Shown one piece after another: positions 7,813-14,591 of a stretch of DNA of 47,785 nt. The stretch covers positions 1-47,785 of the forward strand of contig CAUJEM010000132.1 of assembly GCA_963169915.1 (NCBI GenBank), in the 5' to 3' direction. The first letter of the stretch is position 1. Each line of letters starts with the position of its first letter. Origin of the DNA: Myxococcota bacterium (GTDB lineage: Bacteria; Myxococcota_A; Polyangia; Polyangiales; Polyangiaceae). A program made the translations under genes and the position numbers. A model generated the notes under the pieces. It did not search any database. It had not been told where the DNA came from and was given only the letters and a program-made list of their open reading frames with translations.

Positions 7813-8769
7813 TCAGTCGCGGCAGAGGATCTGGACGGGCTCTCCCGGTCCCGTGGCGACCACCTCGAGGCTGTACTCCGGCATGAAGCCACACGCATCC
7901 GCCAGGACTAGGTTAGCCATCGAGCTCAAGACGATGTCCGTGTAGCCGCTCAGCTCGGACGAAAAATCGAACTGGAGCGTGTCCTGGTGGATCGTGGCCA
8001 CGCCGACGGACTCCCCGGACGCGGGGGCCCCTCCGGAGTCCCGAGCCTCCCAGTAGATCATGAGCTCCGCATGCACGACCTCTATCAGGCTGGGCTGGCC
8101 CTGGACGGTGAACCGCTGCGTGGAAGGCTCATGGCTGACAGAGCTCAGGTAGCGCTCGCAAGGGAGGACCTCCGGGCCGGGGCAGTCCCGGCACTGGTGC
8201 TGGGCCCAGTCTCGCCACTGAGGAGGCTCCTGCGCGCCGCCGCCCGCGCCGGCACTGCCGCCGGCGCCGCCCATGCCTCCGCTAGCACCGCCCGCGCCAG
8301 CGCTCCCGCTAGCGCCCGCGCTCCCACCGACACCGCCCACGCCGCCAGCGCCCGCGTCCCCACCGGGCCAGGGGACGCCCGGGCGACAGAGGAGCGTTGC
8401 CCCGCCCGCGCCGCCGCTGCCGCCTGCGCCTCCGCCACCGGCACCTCCACCACCGGCGCCTCCACCACCTGCGGCGCCGCCGCCGGCCACGCCGCCGCCG
8501 CCGGCTGCGCCGCCAACACCGGCCGAGCCCCCGAGCCCACCGGTGCCAGCCACTCCAGCGCCGCCACCGCTCCCGGCAGCGCCGCCCACGGCGCCAGTGC
8601 CCCCCGAGGCCCCACCCCCACCGTCGCCACCGACGCTGCCATCGGCGCCGGCGCTCCCGGCGGAGGCGTCCGGGAGCCCCCTGCTCTTCTTGGACTCTTC
8701 CTCGGAGCACGCGGTGGACAGGACCAAGACGGAGAGCACTCCGCCGGCGAGCAGTGACAAGTAGCGCAT
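7813..8769 (-). CDS. Gly-rich-linker lipoprotein
   Basis: 318 residues. The signal ends in lipobox LSTAC (Cys21). Residues of about 30-180 are a low-complexity Gly/Ala/Ser tract (GGAGG, GSGGAGG and AGGGGA units), interrupted near 128 by a short Cys-containing piece, LLCRPGVPWPG. A folded domain of about 130 residues follows (WRDWAQHQCRDCPGPEVLPC, then beta-type segments to the end), with several Cys. The layout is a flexible stalk that displays a small C-terminal domain outside the outer membrane. The domain is not recognised. The gene follows the rsb operon by 53 nt but has its own -10-like element. The same architecture recurs at 23623. Confidence 0.8.
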   Translation of the reverse strand: MRYLSLLAGGVLSVLVLSTACSEEESKKSRGLPDASAGSAGADGSVGGDGGGGASGGTGAVGGAAGSGGGAGVAGTGGLGGSAGVGGAAGGGGVAGGGAAGGGGAGGGGAGGGGAGGSGGAGGATLLCRPGVPWPGGDAGAGGVGGVGGSAGASGSAGAGGASGGMGGAGGSAGAGGGAQEPPQWRDWAQHQCRDCPGPEVLPCERYLSSVSHEPSTQRFTVQGQPSLIEVVHAELMIYWEARDSGGAPASGESVGVATIHQDTLQFDFSSELSGYTDIVLSSMANLVLADACGFMPEYSLEVVATGPGEPVQILCRD

Positions 8770-8775
8770 GTAGTC

Positions 8776-8781
8776 TGCTTA
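8776..8781 (-). promoter_or_regulatory. -10-like element of the Gly-rich lipoprotein
   Basis: TAAGCA on the minus strand ends 6 nt before the ATG at 8769. Confidence 0.3.
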
Positions 8782-8782
8782 C

Positions 8783-8796
8783 GCGCCCTCAGGCGC
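8783..8796 (-). terminator. Small hairpin after rsbR
   Basis: GCGCC-CTCA-GGCGC, a 5-bp all-GC stem in the 53-nt gap after rsbR. There is no T-run. Confidence 0.25.
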
Positions 8797-8822
8797 CACC
8801 ACAAGCAAAAGCACCAAGCTCG

Positions 8823-10160
8823 TCACCGGCCGGAGCGGCGCCGCGCGGGCTCGGCCGCCTCACCGCCCTCCTCCGCTGGCTCGGCGCCACGCCGAGCAGC
8901 GGATCGACTCCCGAGCGCGCCCTGGAGCCCGTGCTTGAGGTTGCGCAGCGTGGTGAGCCCCGTGAAGTCCACGCCGATCTCCACCAGCGTCTCCGCCACG
9001 CTGGGACGAATGCCGGTCACCACGCAGCGCGCGCCGATGAGCTCCACCTTCCGCACGAGCTTGATGAGGTTGTCCGCCGTCTTGGTGTCGACCACCTCCA
9101 CCCCCGTCAGGTCGATGATGACGTGCTGCGCCTGCGTGCGAGAGACCTCGGAGAGCAAGCGCTGCGCCATGTCCGCCGTGCGCCGGGAGTCCACCACGCC
9201 GATGAGCGGCATCGCCAGGATATCGTCCCACACCTCCAGGATGGGGTTGGAGAGCTCATCGATGGCGTAGCGTAGGCGCGCGACGAGCTGGCTCTTCTCT
9301 TCCTCACTGGCGCCGAGCTGACGGTTGCGCTCCCGCAGCTCGTCCTCCAGGGCGCGCTGCTGGGTGATGTCCCGGGAGAGCGTGAGGGCCAGGCGGGTGC
9401 CATCGGCGCGCTCGAGCGGGAGGGCCTCGATGTTGAGCAGCACACCCTCGGGGTGTCCCATCCCACGAATGACGACCTCACGGCTCGCCGCCTCGCCGTA
9501 CAGCGCACGGGCGATGGGCATCTGCTCGACGGGGACCGGCGTCTCCCCGTCGGCCTCGAACATCTCGAAGTTGAACGGCGCGTTGGTGATGTCCGTGCCG
9601 GCGGGGATCCCGAAGATCTCGAGCACGGCAGGGTTGTAGGCGACGAACTTCCCCTGCTGGTCGGCCGCCAAGACCCCGATCGGCATGTTGTCGATGATGG
9701 CGCGAAACAGCTCCTCTTCCTCCGCGCGCTGCGCGCGGGAGGCGCGCAGATCTTCCTCGATGAGCTTCTCGTTGGAGATGTCGAAGAACGTGGTGAACCA
9801 CAGCACGGAGCCGTCCGGCTGACGCTCCGGCTCCGAGATGCAGCGCACCCAACGGGTGCTGCCGTCCGCGCGCCGGATGCGGCCGCTCTCGGTGAAGGAG
9901 CTCAGCTCCTGGAAGGCGCGCGTGCCCACCTCGAGGATCCTGGCGCTGTCGTCCGGATGCCAGTTGTTGAAGACGCCCATGGGGTTGGCCATGATCTCGG
10001 CTCGGGGCAGCCCGAACAGCTCCTCAGCCGGCTCATTCATATAGAGCGCCTCGGAGTTGCCCTCCGGGGTCACCCTCCACACGGTCACCACGCCCGGGAT
10101 CTTCTGGAGGAGCTTGTGCAAAAATTCCTGATTTTGCTCGAACATCGCTGGTCTCTTCAT
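8823..10160 (-). CDS. rsbR: RsbR-like stressosome sensor, PAS-PAS-STAS
   Basis: 445 residues. Two PAS domains (about 10-130 and 145-270, each ending in a DIS or DIT segment) are joined by a short coiled piece to a STAS domain (about 310-420). The STAS part is RsbR-type: NPILEVWDDILAMPLIGVVDSRR, then VEVVDTKTADNL and GIRPSVAETLVEIG. The latter two carry both Thr residues that RsbT phosphorylates in Bacillus RsbR. The PAS domains would be the sensory turret. The start ATG 10160 overlaps the upstream stop (TGATG), which implies coupled translation; ATG 10145 is possible. A basic/acidic tail of about 30 residues follows the STAS domain. The frame stays open far upstream, but that stretch is antisense-frame noise over the next gene. 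Confidence 0.9.
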   Translation of the reverse strand: MKRPAMFEQNQEFLHKLLQKIPGVVTVWRVTPEGNSEALYMNEPAEELFGLPRAEIMANPMGVFNNWHPDDSARILEVGTRAFQELSSFTESGRIRRADGSTRWVRCISEPERQPDGSVLWFTTFFDISNEKLIEEDLRASRAQRAEEEELFRAIIDNMPIGVLAADQQGKFVAYNPAVLEIFGIPAGTDITNAPFNFEMFEADGETPVPVEQMPIARALYGEAASREVVIRGMGHPEGVLLNIEALPLERADGTRLALTLSRDITQQRALEDELRERNRQLGASEEEKSQLVARLRYAIDELSNPILEVWDDILAMPLIGVVDSRRTADMAQRLLSEVSRTQAQHVIIDLTGVEVVDTKTADNLIKLVRKVELIGARCVVTGIRPSVAETLVEIGVDFTGLTTLRNLKHGLQGALGSRSAARRGAEPAEEGGEAAEPARRRSGR

Positions 10161-10687
10161 CAAAGGGGCTCGCCCCCTGGGAGCGAGCACGGTGGTCTGT
10201 GGGCGGCGTCCCCGGCCTTCGCCTCCGGCGACGGCCGGGCGCCCTCCTTCACCCAAAATACGACACGGATCTTCGTCCCGCACCCGCGCCCGGTCGAGAC
10301 CACGACCTCGTCCGCGAGGCGCAGCACCGCGCCCAAGCCGAGCCCCAAGCCGCGACGCTCCGCGCGGGGCGTGTCGGGCGTCAGCTCGCGCCCCTCCGAG
10401 ACGCCGTCGCGCCACGCCTGCTCCAGCGCGGCGATGCCGGGCCCCTCGTCCTCGATCTCGAAGGCCACTCCTCGGCGGGCCGAGGCGGGATCCTCCAGCG
10501 CGCCGAGCGAGGCCGTGCCCCCACCCGCGTACTTGACGGCGTTGCTGGTGAGCTCGGCCGCCACGATGCCGAGCGCCTGCTGGCCGCTCGGGTCGAGGCC
10601 CAGGGCGCGCGCGAAATTCGCCGCGACCCCAGCGACCCAGAAGCGCTCCTCCAGGGTGCGCACGGCGGCGCGCCACGGCGCCGTCAC
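10160..10687 (-). CDS. Second HATPase_c kinase of the rsb operon
   Basis: 175 residues with a complete GHKL-type ATPase fold: N-box AAELTSNAVKYAGG, G1-like DEGPGI and G2-like RGLGLGLGAVLRLADEV, then CGTKIRVVFWV. This is the anti-sigma-factor kinase family (RsbT/RsbW/SpoIIAB). It is separate from the RsbT-like protein two genes upstream. Its GTG start overlaps the rsbX stop (GTGA), and its own stop overlaps the rsbR start. It could be a second switch kinase, a partner of the RsbX-like phosphatase, or an RsbW-like output module; the sequence does not settle which. Confidence 0.85.
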   Translation of the reverse strand: MTAPWRAAVRTLEERFWVAGVAANFARALGLDPSGQQALGIVAAELTSNAVKYAGGGTASLGALEDPASARRGVAFEIEDEGPGIAALEQAWRDGVSEGRELTPDTPRAERRGLGLGLGAVLRLADEVVVSTGRGCGTKIRVVFWVKEGARPSPEAKAGDAAHRPPCSLPGGEPL

Positions 10688-11265
10688 GGGGCGCGCTCCC
10701 AGCGGAGCACGAGGCAGAGCGCGTCGTCGGTGGGTTTTCCGTGCTGGGCCAGCAGCGCCTCCGCGGCGAGCTGCGGCTCCTCGGGGAGCGCGGCGAGCTC
10801 GAAGCGTGAGGAGATCCCGTCCGTGAACAGCGCCAGCCGATCCCCGAAGGCCAGCTCGTGCTCGAAGACGCTCAGCTTGCGCACCCGCCGGCCCAAGATG
10901 CCCGGGGTGGAGATGGGGCCGAAGGCGCGGCGGCCCTGGAAGCTCAAGCCGACGTTCCCGATGCCACAGAAGCTGACGCGGGCGGCGCTGCCCTTCGGCT
11001 CCACGCGGAGGACCGAGGCGACCGCGCCGCGCGTCCCGACGAGCCCCGTGTCCATGGTGCGCAAGAGCGCCTCCGGCTGCGCCTCCGCGGCGGCCACCCC
11101 CAGCGCGCGCGCGCGCGCCGCCGCCTCCGCAGCGCCCGCGCCGTGCCCCAGCCCGTCGATCACCAAGACGGTGGTGAAGCCCTGCCCCTCGACGACGGCG
11201 TAGGCGTCTCCAGAGACGGGCTCCCCCGGGATGGGGCGCATGGCGACACCGTAGGTCAGCGACAC
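10684..11265 (-). CDS. rsbX: RsbX-like PP2C/SpoIIE-type phosphatase
   Basis: 193 residues, the size of single-domain RsbX. Metal-binding motifs are visible: SGDAYAV near residue 19, LVIDGLGHGAGAAEAA near 35, LALFTDGISSR near 143 and TDDALCLVLRW near the end. In stressosome systems RsbX removes the phosphates that RsbT places on RsbS and RsbR and so resets the complex. It starts at GTG 11265, 4 nt after the rsbT stop, with GAGG upstream, and ends in a GTGA overlap with the next gene. Confidence 0.88.
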   Translation of the reverse strand: MSLTYGVAMRPIPGEPVSGDAYAVVEGQGFTTVLVIDGLGHGAGAAEAAARARALGVAAAEAQPEALLRTMDTGLVGTRGAVASVLRVEPKGSAARVSFCGIGNVGLSFQGRRAFGPISTPGILGRRVRKLSVFEHELAFGDRLALFTDGISSRFELAALPEEPQLAAEALLAQHGKPTDDALCLVLRWERAP

Positions 11266-11269
11266 CCGA

Positions 11270-12076
11270 CTACATCCTCAGCTGGGCGCGGACCGTGGTG
11301 CCCTTGCCGGGCGCCGTGTCGATCTCGAAGTAGCTGGCGAGCTTCCTCACGCCGCGCAGCCCGAGCCCCATGCCCTGCCGCGAGCGATAGGTCCCCGAGA
11401 AGACCTCCGCCAGGTTGAGGATGCCGGCGCCCTGATCCCGCGCGGTGATGCTGACCCCGACGGCCGGCGGCGCGAGCGCCGCGAGCGCGAGGGTCCCCTT
11501 CGCCCCTGCGTACAAGACGATGTTCCGCGCCAGCTCCGACACCATCGTCGCCAGGTGGGTCTGCACCGTAGAAGACGCGCCCAGGCTCTCCGCCAAGCGC
11601 CGCGCCTCCACCCGCGCCTTGACGATGTCCTCCTCCGCGCGGATGAGCACGACCACCGGCGGGGACAGCTCCAGGCGCGGCTCACCCTTGGCGACGGCGT
11701 CCGGCGCCGGCCTGACGCTGCTCGCCGCGGGGGCGCGCTCGGAGGAGCTGGCCCTCGCGCGAGGGAAGGCGCTGCCGCGCGCAGGCGGGGAAGACCGGCC
11801 CCTGTCGGTGCTCATCAGGCGTCGCACGGCCTGCAGCGCCTCGTCCACGTCCGCCTGGCTCCTCATGAACAGCCGCGCCCCGCGCTCCAGGAGCGGGAGC
11901 AGGGTGACCAGATCCGCGCGCTGCAAGGCGCTGGCGGAGAGCCCCGCGCGGTCGAGCGCTTGACCCAGCAGCGAGCCTACGGTCAGGGCCGAGAGGTGCC
12001 GCCCGATGATGGCTTGGAGCTGGCGGTAGGTCTCGGTCGTCCCCGCCTCCTGCGAAGAGAGGGCCCTAGACCTCAC
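11270..12076 (-). CDS. rsbT: RsbT-like switch kinase with extra N-terminal region
   Basis: 268 residues, about twice the usual length of RsbT. The C-terminal 135 residues are the kinase: MVSELARNIVLYAG (N-box), ARDQGAGI, GMGLGLRGVRKLASYF and GKGTTVRAQLRM. Residues of about 15-85 form an extra helical region (IIGRHLSALTVGSLLGQALD, then LLPLLERGARLFM), followed by a Ser/Arg/Ala-rich linker to about 130. In the classic system RsbT phosphorylates RsbS and RsbR, is released, and activates a downstream partner. I chose GTG 12076, which overlaps the rsbS stop; the exact start is uncertain. Confidence 0.85.
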   Translation of the reverse strand: MRSRALSSQEAGTTETYRQLQAIIGRHLSALTVGSLLGQALDRAGLSASALQRADLVTLLPLLERGARLFMRSQADVDEALQAVRRLMSTDRGRSSPPARGSAFPRARASSSERAPAASSVRPAPDAVAKGEPRLELSPPVVVLIRAEEDIVKARVEARRLAESLGASSTVQTHLATMVSELARNIVLYAGAKGTLALAALAPPAVGVSITARDQGAGILNLAEVFSGTYRSRQGMGLGLRGVRKLASYFEIDTAPGKGTTVRAQLRM

Positions 12077-12461
12077 GGAACGCCGCCAGCGCACGGTCCA
12101 AGGTCGTGACCGTCTCGACCCCCACGAGGTCCAAGCCCATCTCCACCAGCGCGTCGACGACGTCGGGTCTCAAGCCGCACACGATGGTGCGGACCCCCAT
12201 CAGCTTGGCGCCGACGGCCAAGTCCCGAAGGCTCCGCGTGATGAAGCTGTCCATCGTGTCGACGCCGCTGGCGTCCACGACCAACCCGCGATGCGCTCCG
12301 ACGGCCAGGCGCGCGCCCACGTCCGTGCGGAGCCGTCGCACGCCCGCGTCCGAGAGCGACTCCTGAATGGTCGCGAGCAGGACGCCGTCGATGGTCACCA
12401 GGGGCGAGGCCTGCCCCCCGTGCTTCTCCAGAAGCGAGCGGGAGCGGGCGCTGTCGGGCAT
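12066..12461 (-). CDS. rsbS: RsbS-like single-domain STAS protein
   Basis: 131 residues, one STAS domain. VVDASGVDTMDSFITRSL carries Ser in the place of the RsbS phosphorylation site (Ser59 in Bacillus), and GLRPDVVDALVEMG matches the next conserved helix. It would form the core of the stressosome with the STAS domain of RsbR. It is the first gene of the five-gene operon. A TATAGG lies 10 nt before the ATG. Confidence 0.88.
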   Translation of the reverse strand: MPDSARSRSLLEKHGGQASPLVTIDGVLLATIQESLSDAGVRRLRTDVGARLAVGAHRGLVVDASGVDTMDSFITRSLRDLAVGAKLMGVRTIVCGLRPDVVDALVEMGLDLVGVETVTTLDRALAAFREV

Positions 12462-12471
12462 GGCGCCCGCG

Positions 12472-12477
12472 CCTATA
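12472..12477 (-). promoter_or_regulatory. -10-like element of the rsb operon
   Basis: TATAGG on the minus strand ends 10 nt before the rsbS ATG. No convincing -35 is seen. The rest of 12462-12657 holds no gene or clear signal. Confidence 0.4.
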
Positions 12478-12657
12478 CCTGCATCCTCGATCTAGAGCTA
12501 CCCGTCGAAGGAGAAATTCGCGGCGCTCCACGCGCGCCGTGACCATGAGCCGCGGGCACGCCTGGGGCCGACCTCCGCCGCGCTCCGCGCGCCCCTGGGG
12601 TGCGCTCAGCGCCGTCTCCCTCACCAAGCCCGCGAAAGGACGCCGCTCTCGGTCGTG

Positions 12658-13518
12658 TCACGGGAGCTCGGGCTCGTCCGGCGGGGTGGGCTCCTCCGGG
12701 CGACCGTCCAGTCCCCTCCCCTCGGGCGCGCTCCGGCAGTGGAGCGCGGCCGCGACGAAGGGGGCGTCCGCGCCGGCCCGGATGACGTACTGCTGCTGGC
12801 CCACCCCGCTCGGGCAGATCGGGTAGTCGAGGAGGGCGGCAGGCTCGGGCAGCGCCGCGTCCACGGGCAGCGTGGACGCTCGCCGCTCGAGGCTCAGCGG
12901 GCGTCCGTCTCCCGACGCCGCCACCAGCCGAACGCAGGCCCCATCGCCCTTGAAATCGAAGCTCACGGTCGCCGACTGGCTGAGCTCCTGGGGCTCCACC
13001 AGGGACTCGGAGCAGCCCTCGTCTCTCAGCGCGGCCACCACCTCGTCCACGGCCTGCCGAGCGCTCAGCGTCAGCTCCTCCTGAAGCCGAGCCTCGGCGG
13101 CGCGCTGCGCGTCGCGTCGCTCCTGGTAAAGCCACCACCCCACCACCCCCAAGAACACCGCCGCCACCACGAACCTGAAGCCTCCCGCGCCAGCCCGCTG
13201 GGTCGAGGGCGCTGCGCCGGAGGTGCCGAACGGGGCCGCCGAGGCGCGGAGCTCGGGCTGCTGCACGCTCGCCGCTGATGCGATCCGCCCCGTCAGGTGC
13301 GGCGCCGCGGTGCCCACGGAGCGCACGCGCCCTTCGGGGCTCGACGCAAGGGGCGCCTGACGTCGCGCCGCCTCGACCACCGCGGGTGGGAGCGGGTTGT
13401 CCTTGCCACAGCGCCGGCACGTGGTCACCACCTGCCCAGGGTCCTGCGGGAGCTGGAGCGACGAGCCGCACCGCGTGCAGGTCATGACGAAGGCGCCCAT
13501 CCGGCTGACGATGGTCAT
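12658..13518 (-). CDS. Zinc-ribbon protein with one membrane segment
   Basis: 286 residues. The N-terminus is a zinc ribbon with CTRC (14-17) and CRRC (34-37), like the MJ0042/zinc_ribbon_5 type at the start of many myxobacterial membrane proteins. A linker leads to one membrane helix (FVVAAVFLGVVGWWLY, about 115-132) and a charged helix. The C-terminal 130 residues should be periplasmic and contain Cys and beta-type stretches. No enzyme motif is visible. I set the start at ATG 13518 (MTIVSRMGAF) because TAAGGC ends 7 nt before it. It is divergent from gluQ. Confidence 0.75.
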   Translation of the reverse strand: MTIVSRMGAFVMTCTRCGSSLQLPQDPGQVVTTCRRCGKDNPLPPAVVEAARRQAPLASSPEGRVRSVGTAAPHLTGRIASAASVQQPELRASAAPFGTSGAAPSTQRAGAGGFRFVVAAVFLGVVGWWLYQERRDAQRAAEARLQEELTLSARQAVDEVVAALRDEGCSESLVEPQELSQSATVSFDFKGDGACVRLVAASGDGRPLSLERRASTLPVDAALPEPAALLDYPICPSGVGQQQYVIRAGADAPFVAAALHCRSAPEGRGLDGRPEEPTPPDEPELP

Positions 13519-13525
13519 GACCCAC

Positions 13526-13531
13526 GCCTTA
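13526..13531 (-). promoter_or_regulatory. -10-like element of the zinc-ribbon membrane protein
   Basis: TAAGGC on the minus strand, preceded by GC, ends 7 nt before the ATG at 13518. Confidence 0.35.
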
Positions 13532-13621
13532 GCGGGGTCACCTCCGCACGTCATCCTCCACGGCGCACCCCCGGGAGCCGGGGGTGGCTCCTCTCGCTCA
13601 CGCGCGTGCCCTCTCCACCGC

Positions 13622-13627
13622 TAGACT
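13622..13627 (+). promoter_or_regulatory. -10-like element of gluQ
   Basis: TAGACT, preceded by GC, lies 13 nt before the ATG at 13641, which leaves a leader of only about 6-7 nt. Confidence 0.35.
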
Positions 13628-13640
13628 GCGGCTCCCCCGG

Positions 13641-14591
13641 ATGACCCCGTTGCGCCTCCACTCCACCCGCCCGCTCACGGGCCGCCTCGCGCCGAGCCCC
13701 ACCGGGGCGCTGCACCTCGGGCACGCGCGCACCTTCCTGCTGACCTGGTGGCACCTGCGACAACGCGGCGCCAGCGTCCACCTCCGGCACGAAGACCTCG
13801 ACGCGGGGCGCGCTCGCCCCGAGCACCAGCAGGCCATCGAAGACGACCTCCGCTGGCTGGGCGTCGACTGGGACGGCCCGCCGGTCGTCCAGTCCCGCGG
13901 CTTGGACCGGCTGCAAGCGGCGCTGGCGGCGCTGCACGCGCGCGGGCTGGCCTACTGGTGCACCTGCTCCCGCGCGGAGCTGCGCCAGCTGCAGAGCGCG
14001 CCGCAGCTCGGGGAGCTCGAGCTGCGCTACCCAGGCACCTGTCGGGGCCGCTGGTCCACGCTGGAGGAGGCCGAGCGGGAGGCGGGGCGGGAGGCGGGGC
14101 TGCGCTTCCGGGTGCCCAGCGGAGAGATCCGGTTCGTCGACCAGGTGCTCGGCCCTCAGCGCTTCGACGTGCAGGCGACCGTGGGGGATTTTCTCATCAG
14201 CCGGCGCGACAAGACCCCCGCGTACCAGCTCGCGGTCGTGCTGGACGACGCCGACGCCGGCATCACCGAGGTCCACCGGGGCGCCGATCTGCTGGCGAGC
14301 ACCGCGCGGCAGCTCCTCCTGCAGCGCGCCCTCGGGCTGCCCACCCCCCGCTACCACCACTTCCCGCTGGTCCTCGACGCCGAGGGCCGGCGCCTCGCCA
14401 AGCGCGTGGACTCCCTCAGCTTGGCGACGCTCCGCGCGGGTGGCGTCCCCGCGGAGCGCGTGGTCGCGTGGGTCGCGCGCAGCGCCGGCCTGAGCGTGCC
14501 GCGCGCGGTCTCGGCGCGCGAGCTCATCCATGAGTTCACGCTGGAGCGCGTCCCGACTCAGCCGGTCCGCTGGCTGGGGACGCTCGATTGA
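13641..14591 (+). CDS. gluQ: Glutamyl-Q tRNA(Asp) synthetase
   Basis: 316 residues: the catalytic half of a glutamyl-tRNA synthetase without the anticodon-binding half. GluQ-RS attaches glutamate to queuosine at the wobble position of tRNA(Asp). The class I HIGH motif appears as HLGH (25-28) in RLAPSPTGALHLGHAR, and the KMSKS loop is the degenerate RLAKR. Zinc ligands match the family: Cys107, Cys109, Tyr130 and Cys134 (YWCTCS and YPGTCRG). EDLDAGR and DFLISRRDKTPAYQLAV are also typical. Its 3' end overlaps the convergent lipoprotein gene by 34 bp. No queuosine-synthesis gene is adjacent. Confidence 0.93.
   Translation: MTPLRLHSTRPLTGRLAPSPTGALHLGHARTFLLTWWHLRQRGASVHLRHEDLDAGRARPEHQQAIEDDLRWLGVDWDGPPVVQSRGLDRLQAALAALHARGLAYWCTCSRAELRQLQSAPQLGELELRYPGTCRGRWSTLEEAEREAGREAGLRFRVPSGEIRFVDQVLGPQRFDVQATVGDFLISRRDKTPAYQLAVVLDDADAGITEVHRGADLLASTARQLLLQRALGLPTPRYHHFPLVLDAEGRRLAKRVDSLSLATLRAGGVPAERVVAWVARSAGLSVPRAVSARELIHEFTLERVPTQPVRWLGTLD

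Noticed and set aside
10161..10676. Upstream extension of the rsbR frame
   Set aside because: It lies over the second ATPase gene in another frame. The ATG overlapping the upstream stop is the natural start.
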